From: an uncultured Bacteroidales bacterium
GTDB taxonomy: Bacteria; Bacteroidota; Bacteroidia; Bacteroidales; Paludibacteraceae
Assembly: GCA_903911085.1 (NCBI GenBank)
Contig: CAIWCC010000200.1
Location: 1 to 41,370 of the forward strand
Direction: 5' to 3'
DNA: 41,370 nt
Position numbers and translations under genes: made by a program. Positions 12,922-21,874 of the stretch are shown here, one piece after another. A model generated the notes under the pieces. That model searched no databases and was not told the DNA's origin. It saw only the letters and a list, made by a program, of their open reading frames with translations. Numbering within the stretch: position 1 is the first letter of the stretch; every line of letters starts with the position of its first letter.

Positions 12922-15804
12922 TCAAAACCGCTGCAAAAACTCACCTAAATTCACTTCTCTATCTATGCCCATTTTTTTGCGAAGTCGATATCGACTCATT
13001 TCTACACTTCTAATGGACATATTCATTAATTGAGCAATGTCTTTAGATGATAAATCCATTTTTAGATATGCACACAGTTTTTTATCGCTAACGGCTAAGT
13101 CGGGGTAACTTTCGGCGAGTCGTTTTAGGTAATTCTCGTACACTAAATCAAAGTTTTCTTCAAAGCGTTTCCAGTTATTATCGTTTCCAATATTTTCTTT
13201 AATACTTCGTTCCATTTTGTTGAGTCGACTAAGTACAGCATCTGCATCATGATTGGCTTTGATTTCGGCAGATACCTTTGATAAATTATCCATGATATCT
13301 TGCAACATTTCATTTTTCCGTATAACATTCATCGTTGAACTCGCCAATTCTTGTGATTTATGTCTTAATTCGTAATGCAACTGCTGATTTTTTAATTCTT
13401 TTATTTCTTTCTTTTTTTCGGTGGTTTCGGCCTCAAATTTCTTTTTCTGTTCATTTATCTCTATTTCTTTTTGAATTTCCATTTCACGCGCACCTTTTTT
13501 TGAACGATTGTTTATCCAAATCATCAATGCAACAAATAATAACAAAATTAGAATTCCATAAGAGATATATGCCATCGTAGTTTCGTACCAAGCTGGGAGT
13601 ACAGTAAAGTAGTAATTACAAATAGCATCTTTTGATTCGAGCAAGTTGCGTGCACGAACTTTAAGAATGTAATTTCCTTTGGGTAGTTGAGTATATTCTT
13701 TTGAGTTGTCGAAAGCGTAATCGGACCATGCTTCATCGTAGTTTTCGAGCATATAACTGTATTGAACAAGCCCTTCGTTGCGGTATTCGGGTGCAATAAG
13801 CTCAAAACGCAAGGAATTATGATTATGTTTAAATGTTTGGTTATTTTGGGAATTGCTGGATTTGTATTCTGTCGGATTAAATGATATTTTATCATTTGTG
13901 AATATTACATTATTCATAAAGACCTTAAATGTATTTTTTGTATCAACTTTTCGTTTTGAGTCAATCCAACTAAAACCATCTTCTGTTCCTATTATCAAAT
14001 TATTATTATCGATGAAGTTAAAATGCTCAAAACCGATAATGATTTTTGGTTGCAAAAGCCTATATGATAGTGAATCAATAATATAAGAACTATTTTGTTG
14101 TTTTTTTGCCAACCCTATAAATTTACCCGAAACACACCATATATCGCCTGTTTTATTTTCGTGCAAACGAATGTAACAAGGTGGTGTGGTAAATAATTTA
14201 TTCCATTTTTCATAAGGTACCATTTTATCCGTTTTACTATTATAGTAATAAAAGCCACGTTCGGACGAAAATACAATTTCGTTGGCAACTCTAAATAAAG
14301 TATTGTTTCGGTTGCTTGGAAATCCTTTTCTAATGTCGTATAAATTTACTTTTGTTATACTATCCATTTTTTCGTTGAAATGGAGGTGAAATATACCTTT
14401 TTGCCAATGACTAAACCACACAGAACCGTCTGGTGCTTCTTCAAACATTGGACTCGATTCTGAGAATTTACCTTTTATAAAATGTGAGAATTGCCACTTT
14501 TTATTGATTTTTTTTAGAATAAATAATCCTTGATATGAACATCCTAAAATTAAATCGGGGTGCTTACTTAGTGATTTGAAAGCCCAGGTACCTTGTATGT
14601 TTTGTAAACGTTCGATGTTATTCGAATTTATTATAAATGCACCTTTATCGCTCCCGCAGAAAAGGGTATTATCAATTTCGGTTAAGTTCCAAACTTGTCC
14701 TTCCATGCCTTTTACGATGTTCAATTGAACTGGTAAAGCGCTGTTTTGTAGAGGATACGAAGTTGTATAAAGTCCTTGATTTGTACCGAAATACAATGTG
14801 TTATTTTTCAGAATAGAAGTGTAACCTGCCCCATAGAGGTTATTTATTCCGAGCACATTTTGAATTGGTGAATTTAGAATCACATAATCAATGCCTTTAT
14901 CTAATCCTAGCCAAAGATTTTCCTGATTATCAAAAGTCATACTTAGCACCGTATTATTTTGTAATCCTGTAAATGTATTTATATATGTTACGTTTTTATC
15001 GGATAAATCAAGTATTGCAATGCCTTTTTGAACGGTGCCAAAAACAAGCTTATTGTTTTTTCTAGCTGCACAAAAAATCTGATTTCCTTTTAAGAAATTA
15101 TCAATGCCAGTGTTGTAGGGAACAAATGTAATTCCATTAAAAAGATATACGCCATCAAAATAGGTTATAAAAAGCGTATTTTCATTGTCCAATGGAAGTA
15201 TGGAACAAACCTTTTTGTTGATAAGAATTTCTGAACCTGGTAATCGCAAAAACTGTTTTCCGTTCAGCATGAAAACTCCACTTTGCTCACTTGAAAAAAA
15301 CAATACATTATTAATATAAGCAGATGCATCAATTTTACTATGAAATGCTATTTTATCAATTTTTGAACCATCGTATTGATAAATGTTTTTTTCGCCTAAG
15401 AAGTATATAGTTTTATATCCGTCGATAATTGAAAATAAAGCATTTGACTCTTGTGTGTTAATGTTCAGTTTTTCGGACAGAGAATGATATATAAATTGAT
15501 TATTTTGTTTTTTGAAGTACCCGAAATCATTGAATGTTGAGGCATATACGCGTTCATCTTTATTGTATAGCAATGATCTTACGCTAGTTCTATTTTTTAT
15601 AGGTACCGTAGTCCATTTTTTTCCATCAAATATCAACAGTCCATTATTATTTGCAAAATACATTGAATTTTCATTGTCTTGAACAATTGACCAATTTTGA
15701 GTTCCTGATTTATAATTTTCTCTTAAGAAATTTCTTACCAAAGGGAAATTGGCATATCCTGACATGTAGAAAATAATAGAAACGAATAACATTTTTTGTC
15801 TCAT
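12922..15804 (-). CDS. SusR-like sensor regulator (Reg_prop / Y_Y_Y / LuxR-type HTH)
   Basis: A 960-residue one-protein glycan sensor. An N-terminal signal segment is followed by a beta-propeller of two-component-regulator (Reg_prop) repeats through about residue 600 (for example NENSMYFANNNGLLIFDGKKW, NQENLWLGLDKGIDYV). A Y_Y_Y domain follows (about 665-740, YSYMLENYDEAWSDYA), then a transmembrane helix (about 746-766), a long coiled coil (about 770-830) and a C-terminal LuxR/GerE-like helix-turn-helix (about 895-955, DLSSKDIAQLMNMSIRSVEMSRYRLRKKM). It has no histidine kinase or receiver, so the signal must cross the membrane directly to the HTH. It is transcribed away from the glucan locus and is the obvious candidate to bind the shared operators at 15891-15909 and 30175-30193. 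Confidence 0.9.
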   Translation of the reverse strand: MRQKMLFVSIIFYMSGYANFPLVRNFLRENYKSGTQNWSIVQDNENSMYFANNNGLLIFDGKKWTTVPIKNRTSVRSLLYNKDERVYASTFNDFGYFKKQNNQFIYHSLSEKLNINTQESNALFSIIDGYKTIYFLGEKNIYQYDGSKIDKIAFHSKIDASAYINNVLFFSSEQSGVFMLNGKQFLRLPGSEILINKKVCSILPLDNENTLFITYFDGVYLFNGITFVPYNTGIDNFLKGNQIFCAARKNNKLVFGTVQKGIAILDLSDKNVTYINTFTGLQNNTVLSMTFDNQENLWLGLDKGIDYVILNSPIQNVLGINNLYGAGYTSILKNNTLYFGTNQGLYTTSYPLQNSALPVQLNIVKGMEGQVWNLTEIDNTLFCGSDKGAFIINSNNIERLQNIQGTWAFKSLSKHPDLILGCSYQGLFILKKINKKWQFSHFIKGKFSESSPMFEEAPDGSVWFSHWQKGIFHLHFNEKMDSITKVNLYDIRKGFPSNRNNTLFRVANEIVFSSERGFYYYNSKTDKMVPYEKWNKLFTTPPCYIRLHENKTGDIWCVSGKFIGLAKKQQNSSYIIDSLSYRLLQPKIIIGFEHFNFIDNNNLIIGTEDGFSWIDSKRKVDTKNTFKVFMNNVIFTNDKISFNPTEYKSSNSQNNQTFKHNHNSLRFELIAPEYRNEGLVQYSYMLENYDEAWSDYAFDNSKEYTQLPKGNYILKVRARNLLESKDAICNYYFTVLPAWYETTMAYISYGILILLLFVALMIWINNRSKKGAREMEIQKEIEINEQKKKFEAETTEKKKEIKELKNQQLHYELRHKSQELASSTMNVIRKNEMLQDIMDNLSKVSAEIKANHDADAVLSRLNKMERSIKENIGNDNNWKRFEENFDLVYENYLKRLAESYPDLAVSDKKLCAYLKMDLSSKDIAQLMNMSIRSVEMSRYRLRKKMGIDREVNLGEFLQRF

Positions 15805-15890
15805 ATTCTTGTGATTTGTAAGTTTTCTATTGATTTTTATTTTTCTAAAAGTTCAATTTTACCACTTTTATTTCAGTTGAAAGTATGGCT

Positions 15891-15909
15891 GAAATATGTT
15901 ATACAACAT
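15891..15909 (+). promoter_or_regulatory. Operator dyad A of the transporter promoter
   Basis: GAAATATGTTATACAACAT contains the dyad ATGTT-N4-AACAT. It matches 18 of 19 bases of the site at 30175-30193. Confidence 0.65.
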
Positions 15910-15991
15910 GATTATAAATATAGCATTAATAATCAGTATAATAAGAGGCTGATAAATGAACTTTTGAGTATCATTAAATAGCTATATGTGT

Positions 15992-16042
15992 ATTTTTGTG
16001 AAGTAAAAAAAAAATCTTTTCATTAATAACTCCCTATATTTG
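15992..16042 (+). promoter_or_regulatory. Box B and -7 element of the transporter promoter
   Basis: Box B ATTTTTGTGAAGTAAA (15992-16007) matches ATTTTTGCGTAGTAAA before the second glucan promoter in 14 of 16 bases. TATATTTG (16035-16042) is the -7 box. The gap from dyad A to box B is 82 bases in both promoters; the gap from box B to the -7 box is 27 and 28. Confidence 0.62.
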
Positions 16043-16260
16043 CAAAGTGGATTTTCCAATTTTTTGAACAGCAACATCATCTTTTAATAATGTTCCTTAT
16101 AATTTTTTTTTGACTGATGACCTCATAATAAAATTGTGTTAAAACAGGTTCACTTTATTTTTATTATTCATTAAATAAAGATGTTTAAGTCCCATAAAAT
16201 TATAATTCAAGTTTAAAATGAAATAAAGCTCTCACTTACAATCTAATAAAACAAATATAT

Positions 16261-17697
16261 ATGAAACAAGAACAACACAAAACAGCCGCCAAAGATTTAG
16301 TGCCATTCGGACAGAAAATTGCTTTTGGTTCAGGTCATTTAGCTAATCAATTATTTCCAGCCGCATTGGGTGTTTTTATGATTGTATTAGTATTATCATT
16401 AAAAATGAATCCAGCTTTGGCAGGCTTATTAGCTGCTTTGCCACGTGTGCTGGATGCAGTATTAGACCCAATAATGGGTTTTGTCTCGGATAATACGGTA
16501 TCTAAATGGGGAAGACGCAAACCATATATTTTCCTTGGAGCCATAATCACTGGTTTTGTATTTATGATTATGTGGCAGTTATATCCCGAAAATAGCGAGA
16601 TGTATAATTTTTTCTATTTTTTATTTACGTCACTATTCTTTTATGTTGGTTATACCATTTTTGCAGCTCCACTTATTGGATTAGGTTACGAAATGACAGC
16701 TGATTACAATGAAAGAACAAGATTAATGGCGATTTCTCAATTTATGGGTCAAATTGCTTGGATGATTGCTCCTTGGTTTTGGGTTTTAATCTACAAAAAA
16801 GAACTTTTTGCAAGTGGTCCCGAAGGTGCACGAAGTTTATCATTATGGGTTGGTGGATTATGTTTAATACTAGGAATTATGCCAGCTTTGTTTTGTAAAG
16901 AAATAGATCAAACTCATTTAACTAACAGAGCCACTCTATCTGCCAAAGAGTTTATAAACAATATGAAAGCTCTATTCAAAAGTATGAAACAAATCATTAC
17001 AAATAAATCGTTTTTAAGACTTTGTGGCTCAACCTTTTTGATATTTAATGGATTTCAAATAATTGCTCAATTTGCTTTCTTTATTATTATTTTCTATTTG
17101 TTCAATGGCGATACCACTGCTGCAGGAACGTGGCCAGCGTGGTTTGGAACAATAAGTGCCGTATGTACTGCATTTCTGGTAATTCCTATTATTACTTTTA
17201 TTTCAACCAAAGTTGGTAAGAAAAATGCATTTGTAATATCAACTGCTATTTCAATAGTAGGATATTCATTAAAATGGTGGGCATTTAGTCCTTCAAATCC
17301 GTGGTTAATGTTTCTGCCGCTCCCATTAATTTCATTCGGAATTGGCGGATTGTTTACACTGATGATGTCAATGACAGCTGATGTGTGCGATTTGGATGAA
17401 TTAGAAAACGGAATGCCCAGAAAAGAAGCAACATTTGGTGCTGTTTACTGGTGGATGGTTAAACTTGGCACTGCTATGGCTTTGCTTCTAAGTGGAATAG
17501 TTCTGAATATGGTTGGATTCGATCAAAATGCAACAGTTCAAACTGTGGATACTCTTACAAAACTAAGATTAGCTGACATTTTAATACCTTCAATTACAGG
17601 TATTCTTGCAATCTTGGTTATGTGGAAATATGATATCACCGAACAAAAATCGAATGAAATACGTAAAACATTAGTTGAACGTAGAGGTGATCTGTAA
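16261..17697 (+). CDS. GPH-family (MFS) sugar:cation symporter
   Basis: A 478-residue inner-membrane transporter with about 12 transmembrane helices. The N-terminal features are those of the glycoside-pentoside-hexuronide:cation symporters (MFS_2): a helix-1 region KIAFGSGHLANQLF, the loop RVLDAVLDPIMGFVSDNTVSKWGRRKPYI, and helix 4-5 sequence GLGYEMTADYNERTRLM. The conserved late loop MSMTADVCDLDELENGMPRKEATFGA is also present. First gene of the glucan operon, 25 bases before GH17. It probably imports short beta-glucan oligosaccharides released in the periplasm for the cytoplasmic GH17 enzymes; the substrate is inferred from neighbours. Confidence 0.9.
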   Translation: MKQEQHKTAAKDLVPFGQKIAFGSGHLANQLFPAALGVFMIVLVLSLKMNPALAGLLAALPRVLDAVLDPIMGFVSDNTVSKWGRRKPYIFLGAIITGFVFMIMWQLYPENSEMYNFFYFLFTSLFFYVGYTIFAAPLIGLGYEMTADYNERTRLMAISQFMGQIAWMIAPWFWVLIYKKELFASGPEGARSLSLWVGGLCLILGIMPALFCKEIDQTHLTNRATLSAKEFINNMKALFKSMKQIITNKSFLRLCGSTFLIFNGFQIIAQFAFFIIIFYLFNGDTTAAGTWPAWFGTISAVCTAFLVIPIITFISTKVGKKNAFVISTAISIVGYSLKWWAFSPSNPWLMFLPLPLISFGIGGLFTLMMSMTADVCDLDELENGMPRKEATFGAVYWWMVKLGTAMALLLSGIVLNMVGFDQNATVQTVDTLTKLRLADILIPSITGILAILVMWKYDITEQKSNEIRKTLVERRGDL

Positions 17698-17722
17698 TAA
17701 TTAACAATAAAAAATAAGAATT

Positions 17723-18619
17723 ATGTCAGTCAGAGAAGGAAAAAGAATGTCATTGGCAGGAATATCAGGAATTGATTATTCTACAAAAACCGTTGAGGAA
17801 TTTAATGATATTTTCAAAAAAGTATTGAATGACGGAATGCATGGTCTATGCTTCAGTGCATACGAAGAAGGACAAATGCCTGGCGATATTCTAACGGAAG
17901 AGCAAATTAGAAGAAGAATGAAAATAATTCAACCATATACAAAATGGGTTCGTTCTTTTTCGTGCATCGAAGGCAACGAGTTAATTCCAAAAATAGCAAA
18001 AGAATTTGGAATTAAAACATTGGTTGGTGCTTGGCTGGGCAAAGATCAAGAAATGAATGAGCAAGAAATAGAAGGGCTCATAAAATTGGCAAATGAAGGT
18101 TATGTAGATATTGCTGCCGTTGGAAACGAGGTTTTATACCGCGAGGATATGACAGAAGAAGAGCTGTTGGACACCATCAACCGTGTCAAGAATGCCATTC
18201 CTAACATTCCAGTTGGGTACGTTGATGCATATTATGAATTTGCGGCTCGCCCTAAAATTACAGAAGCATGTGATGTAATTTTAGCCAATTGTTATCCATT
18301 TTGGGAATGTTGTCACGCCGATTATTCCTTGATGTATATGAAAGAAATGTTTTATCAAGCGGTTCTTGCTGGTAAAGGCGATAAACATGTAATTATTACC
18401 GAAACTGGCTGGCCAAGTCAAGGCGAGGATTATAAAGGAGCTCAACCGTCGCACGAAAATGCGTTAAAATACTTTCTGAATACTCAATTATGGTCAAAGG
18501 AAGAAGGTATCGACATTTTTTACTTTACGTCATTCGACGAATCATGGAAAGTTGGCGTCGAAGGTGATGTAGGTGCTTTTTGGGGAATTTGGGACAAAAA
18601 TGAAAATCTGAAATACTAA
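17723..18619 (+). CDS. Cytoplasmic GH17-family beta-1,3-glucan hydrolase-like protein
   Basis: A 298-residue TIM-barrel of glycoside hydrolase family 17. Acid/base Glu136 lies in AAVGNEVLYR and the nucleophile Glu227 in IITETGWPSQG, both typical of GH17. The barrel begins within the first residues and there is no signal peptide, so the protein should stay in the cytoplasm, unlike most secreted GH17 enzymes. It follows the transporter by 25 bases. It likely trims or rearranges imported beta-1,3-gluco-oligosaccharides; GH17 members can also transglycosylate. A second, diverged GH17 gene ends the locus at 28913-29848. Confidence 0.88.
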   Translation: MSVREGKRMSLAGISGIDYSTKTVEEFNDIFKKVLNDGMHGLCFSAYEEGQMPGDILTEEQIRRRMKIIQPYTKWVRSFSCIEGNELIPKIAKEFGIKTLVGAWLGKDQEMNEQEIEGLIKLANEGYVDIAAVGNEVLYREDMTEEELLDTINRVKNAIPNIPVGYVDAYYEFAARPKITEACDVILANCYPFWECCHADYSLMYMKEMFYQAVLAGKGDKHVIITETGWPSQGEDYKGAQPSHENALKYFLNTQLWSKEEGIDIFYFTSFDESWKVGVEGDVGAFWGIWDKNENLKY

Positions 18620-18711
18620 GTACTTTATTTATTGTTTCAAATACGCAATATCCTGCAAAACAAACTTGTAACGAAAAAACATGATGACTAACCATTAAAA
18701 ATTACAATTAT

Positions 18712-21700
18712 ATGAAAAAATCATTATTAACATTACTATTTTATTTATCTATAACATCTGCGTTTGCTCAGGCAGATAAAGTTTCGGTTGTGGATAACAA
18801 TGAAGGAATGAAGCTATTAGTAAATGGCAACAATTTTATGATAAATGGTATGAATTGGGATTATTTTCCAATTGGCACAAACTTTAATTATAGTTTATGG
18901 CAACAGCCAGATGACTTTATAAAAGGTGCTCTTGACGCTGAGATGTCGATGCTTAAAAACATGGGAGTAAATACCATTCGTGCTTACACTGGCATTCAAC
19001 CAAAATGGATAAAATATATCTACGAAAAATATGGAATTTGGACAATTGTTAATCATTCTTTCGGACGATATGGCTTAACCATTAATGGTAAATGGGTTGT
19101 AAATACCGAGTATTCAGATGCAAGCACTCGTGAATTACTACTGAAAGAGGTTACTAAAATGGTTGAAGAATATAAAAATACGCCTGGATTGTTGGTTTAT
19201 TTATTAGGTAATGAGAATAATTACGGACTTTTTTGGTCAGGTGCCGAAACAGAGAATATTCCTTTAGAGCAAAGAGAATCCACACATCGTGCCAAAGCTT
19301 TGTATAAAATGTTTAATGAAGCAGTTGTGACAATGAAAGCGCTAGATAAATCTCATCCAGTGGCTATTTGCAATGGTGATATGCTTTTCCTTGATATCAT
19401 TTCTAAGGAATGTAAAGATATTGATATTCTAGGCGTTAACTGTTATCGTGGTGCTTCATTTGGTGACGTTTTTCAAAAAGCCAAAGCTTCAATTAACAAA
19501 CCAATTATGTTTACAGAGTTTGGTTCTGATGCTTTTAATACTATTACCAATGACGAAGATCAGCAATCGCAAGCTTATTATTTAATCAATAATTGGAAAG
19601 AAATTTATGAAAATGCTGCTGGTTTAGGCAAAGGAAATAATTGTATCGGTGGTTTTACTTTTCAGTTTAGCGACGGCTGGTGGAAATATGGACAGACTAA
19701 TAATTTAGAAGTTCATGATACTCATGCTTCATGGATAAATGGTGGATATCAAAATGATTATGTACCAGGTGAAAATAATATGAATGAGGAGTGGTATGGA
19801 ATATGTGCCAAAGGTCAAACCAATGAAACTGGTCATTATCAATTATATCCACGTGCAGCATATTATGCTTTACAACAAGTTCATAAGTTAAATCCATATG
19901 CAAAAAATCTAAAAGTTGATTCGCTAAACAAGTATTTTTCAAGTATCCTGATTACAGAAAATCTGTTGAAAGCTAGAGGCGATAAAGCATCATTGTTTAC
20001 TGAAGTGGCTGAAAAAGTACGTATCAGTGGCGTTAGAGCTGAACTAACTACCTTTACCACAGGTGGAAATATGATTACTACGCCCAAAGAAAAAAATACT
20101 GATCCTACAAAATTGACTTATCCAAGTAGGCTTGGTTTCGACCGCATGGAATCGTTTTATGTTGGCGTAGAAGCCAAACCGACTCAAAATGTGCAAGCAA
20201 ATGTTACCTTTAATATACTCGGAAACATTGCCGAAAATCCTATTGATGAGATATTTTATGAAAATCGTGGTGCTGTACGTGATGTAAAAACTACTGACCC
20301 AACAAACAATCTATCGGTTTCAAATAATAGAATTCAAGTTTATCAAGCCGATATTAAATGGGATTCAAAGTGGTTTAATTTGCTGGGCTTTTATCGTACA
20401 GGCCACAATCATTGGGGCTACGACGGCGATTTATTTGGCTTATATCCCGAAACACATTACGGCGCAAACATGGATATTTACAATGGCGAAGCACCATTTG
20501 GCTTTGAAGTTGGAGGAAAAAAATCGTTGAGTGGTTTAATGGTTGCCTTTGGTCCAGAACTTTGGTGGGGTGCCAATCCAGCTGTGTTGGCAAAATACAA
20601 CTACAAATTAGGTCCTTTTAATATTACAGGAATTTATCACGAAGACTTGGATAAAAGAACAGCTTCGGTGAGTTCGTTTGCAATACCAACACCACAAACT
20701 CGCAGAGCTACACTTGGTGTTAAAACAAAATTAGGTGCTGCAGGATTTGAATTTGGAGGCATTTGGGCTGGTTCGAGAAGAATTGGCGATGTTTTCCAAA
20801 TTATTGATGGTACTGCTGGAAATTACACTATTTATCAAGATAAAATAAATTCAACTGACACTTGGGGAGGTAAAGCAAAAATTACATTTTCTGCAGGCCC
20901 AATAAATTGGTATGCACAAGGCGCCATTCAAGGATTGGTGGCTATGGGTGGTGCCGATTATACAACCACATATACTGGCTGGCGATTAAAAGATAGCGGA
21001 AGTGGAAACCAATACAATTTCTTAACAGGACTAACTTATGGTATAGGTGATTTTCAAATTGCTCCAAATTTCTTATGGCAAAAACCAATTGTTGGTCCAG
21101 TACCAGGTGACGCTCCAGCCCCAGGAAGACCTAGAAACATTGTTGACGACCCATTTGCAGTTAGGTCGAACAGACAAACTACTGCTGGTGAACTTTTAAT
21201 TGCTTATGATCCAACACCTGCCACATGGATGTGGGCTTGGGACAATGATGAAATGGAAAATGCCACTTTTGCAATGAGTGCCGATTTTGTTTATCGCCAT
21301 CATCCTACAACTCAAGATGCTTCGATTGGTATGTTGGCAAATCGTACTCGATTCGCATTTTCTGGCTCGCCTGCAGCACGTGATATTTGGGAAGTGAATT
21401 CACGAATTGTAAGTAAAGTGAATCATAATTTTGGTCTAATATCAAATCTTTTTGTTGGAACTGCCGAATCGAATGGTAGCGATCAAAGATTAATTAAACG
21501 TTATGGTGGTGATATTAGATTGATTTACCAAAAAGTAAAACTTATTTCAACAGTAAAAGTAAATGATTGGGGGCCTTATGATTATCATCGTGATTTTAAC
21601 TTGACATATCCATTACAACTAATGGCAGATTTGTCAACCTCTGTTGCAAAACCAAAATGGTTTATTGTACCAGAAACAAGACTCGGATTACGATGCACTT

Positions 21701-21852
21701 GGCGATCGCTTGACCAATATTCACCAAGATATAATCCTACTACAAAAACTGATGGCTCTGGAGCAACTGTAGCCGACCCTACTGCTGTTGGTTACGGAAA
21801 TGGAAGTGAATGGGAATTCAGAACGTATGTACATTTTAATATAGGAAAATAA
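18712..21852 (+). CDS. GH2-like (clan GH-A) glycosidase fused to probable outer-membrane beta-barrel
   Basis: A 1046-residue protein with signal peptide ending SAFAQ (about 20). Residues 30-400 form a GH2-like TIM barrel: GMNWDYFPIG, LKNMGVNTIRAYTG, acid/base Glu168 in LLGNENNYGLFW and nucleophile Glu269 in MFTEFGSDAF. From about 450 to the end there is no enzyme motif; instead there are many amphipathic beta-strands with aromatic girdles and short turns (FNLLGFYRTG, GPFNITGIYHED, GFEFGGIWAG, WYAQGAIQGL) ending FRTYVHFNIGK, as in outer-membrane porin-like barrels. The enzyme would then sit at the outer membrane, possibly at the mouth of its own pore. The barrel call is from strand pattern only; a secreted beta-rich binding domain is the alternative. 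Confidence 0.75.
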   Translation: MKKSLLTLLFYLSITSAFAQADKVSVVDNNEGMKLLVNGNNFMINGMNWDYFPIGTNFNYSLWQQPDDFIKGALDAEMSMLKNMGVNTIRAYTGIQPKWIKYIYEKYGIWTIVNHSFGRYGLTINGKWVVNTEYSDASTRELLLKEVTKMVEEYKNTPGLLVYLLGNENNYGLFWSGAETENIPLEQRESTHRAKALYKMFNEAVVTMKALDKSHPVAICNGDMLFLDIISKECKDIDILGVNCYRGASFGDVFQKAKASINKPIMFTEFGSDAFNTITNDEDQQSQAYYLINNWKEIYENAAGLGKGNNCIGGFTFQFSDGWWKYGQTNNLEVHDTHASWINGGYQNDYVPGENNMNEEWYGICAKGQTNETGHYQLYPRAAYYALQQVHKLNPYAKNLKVDSLNKYFSSILITENLLKARGDKASLFTEVAEKVRISGVRAELTTFTTGGNMITTPKEKNTDPTKLTYPSRLGFDRMESFYVGVEAKPTQNVQANVTFNILGNIAENPIDEIFYENRGAVRDVKTTDPTNNLSVSNNRIQVYQADIKWDSKWFNLLGFYRTGHNHWGYDGDLFGLYPETHYGANMDIYNGEAPFGFEVGGKKSLSGLMVAFGPELWWGANPAVLAKYNYKLGPFNITGIYHEDLDKRTASVSSFAIPTPQTRRATLGVKTKLGAAGFEFGGIWAGSRRIGDVFQIIDGTAGNYTIYQDKINSTDTWGGKAKITFSAGPINWYAQGAIQGLVAMGGADYTTTYTGWRLKDSGSGNQYNFLTGLTYGIGDFQIAPNFLWQKPIVGPVPGDAPAPGRPRNIVDDPFAVRSNRQTTAGELLIAYDPTPATWMWAWDNDEMENATFAMSADFVYRHHPTTQDASIGMLANRTRFAFSGSPAARDIWEVNSRIVSKVNHNFGLISNLFVGTAESNGSDQRLIKRYGGDIRLIYQKVKLISTVKVNDWGPYDYHRDFNLTYPLQLMADLSTSVAKPKWFIVPETRLGLRCTWRSLDQYSPRYNPTTKTDGSGATVADPTAVGYGNGSEWEFRTYVHFNIGK

Positions 21853-21874
21853 CGAACCACAAAATATTATACTT

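Larger units (their letters stand above)
15805..16260. promoter_or_regulatory. Divergent control region between regulator and glucan locus
   Basis: A 456-base gene-free region. It holds an inverted-repeat operator candidate (15896-15909), a second conserved box (15992-16007) and a TATATTTG -7 box (16035-16042), leaving a leader of about 210 bases before the transporter ATG. No clear -33 TTTG is seen at the right distance, in line with an activator-dependent promoter. A 61-residue frame at 15796-15981 lies over these elements and is not called. Confidence 0.65.

Noticed and set aside
13143-13895. Minus-strand frames of 61 and 115 residues inside the regulator gene
   Set aside because: They are alternate-frame shadows within the well-supported 960-residue regulator.
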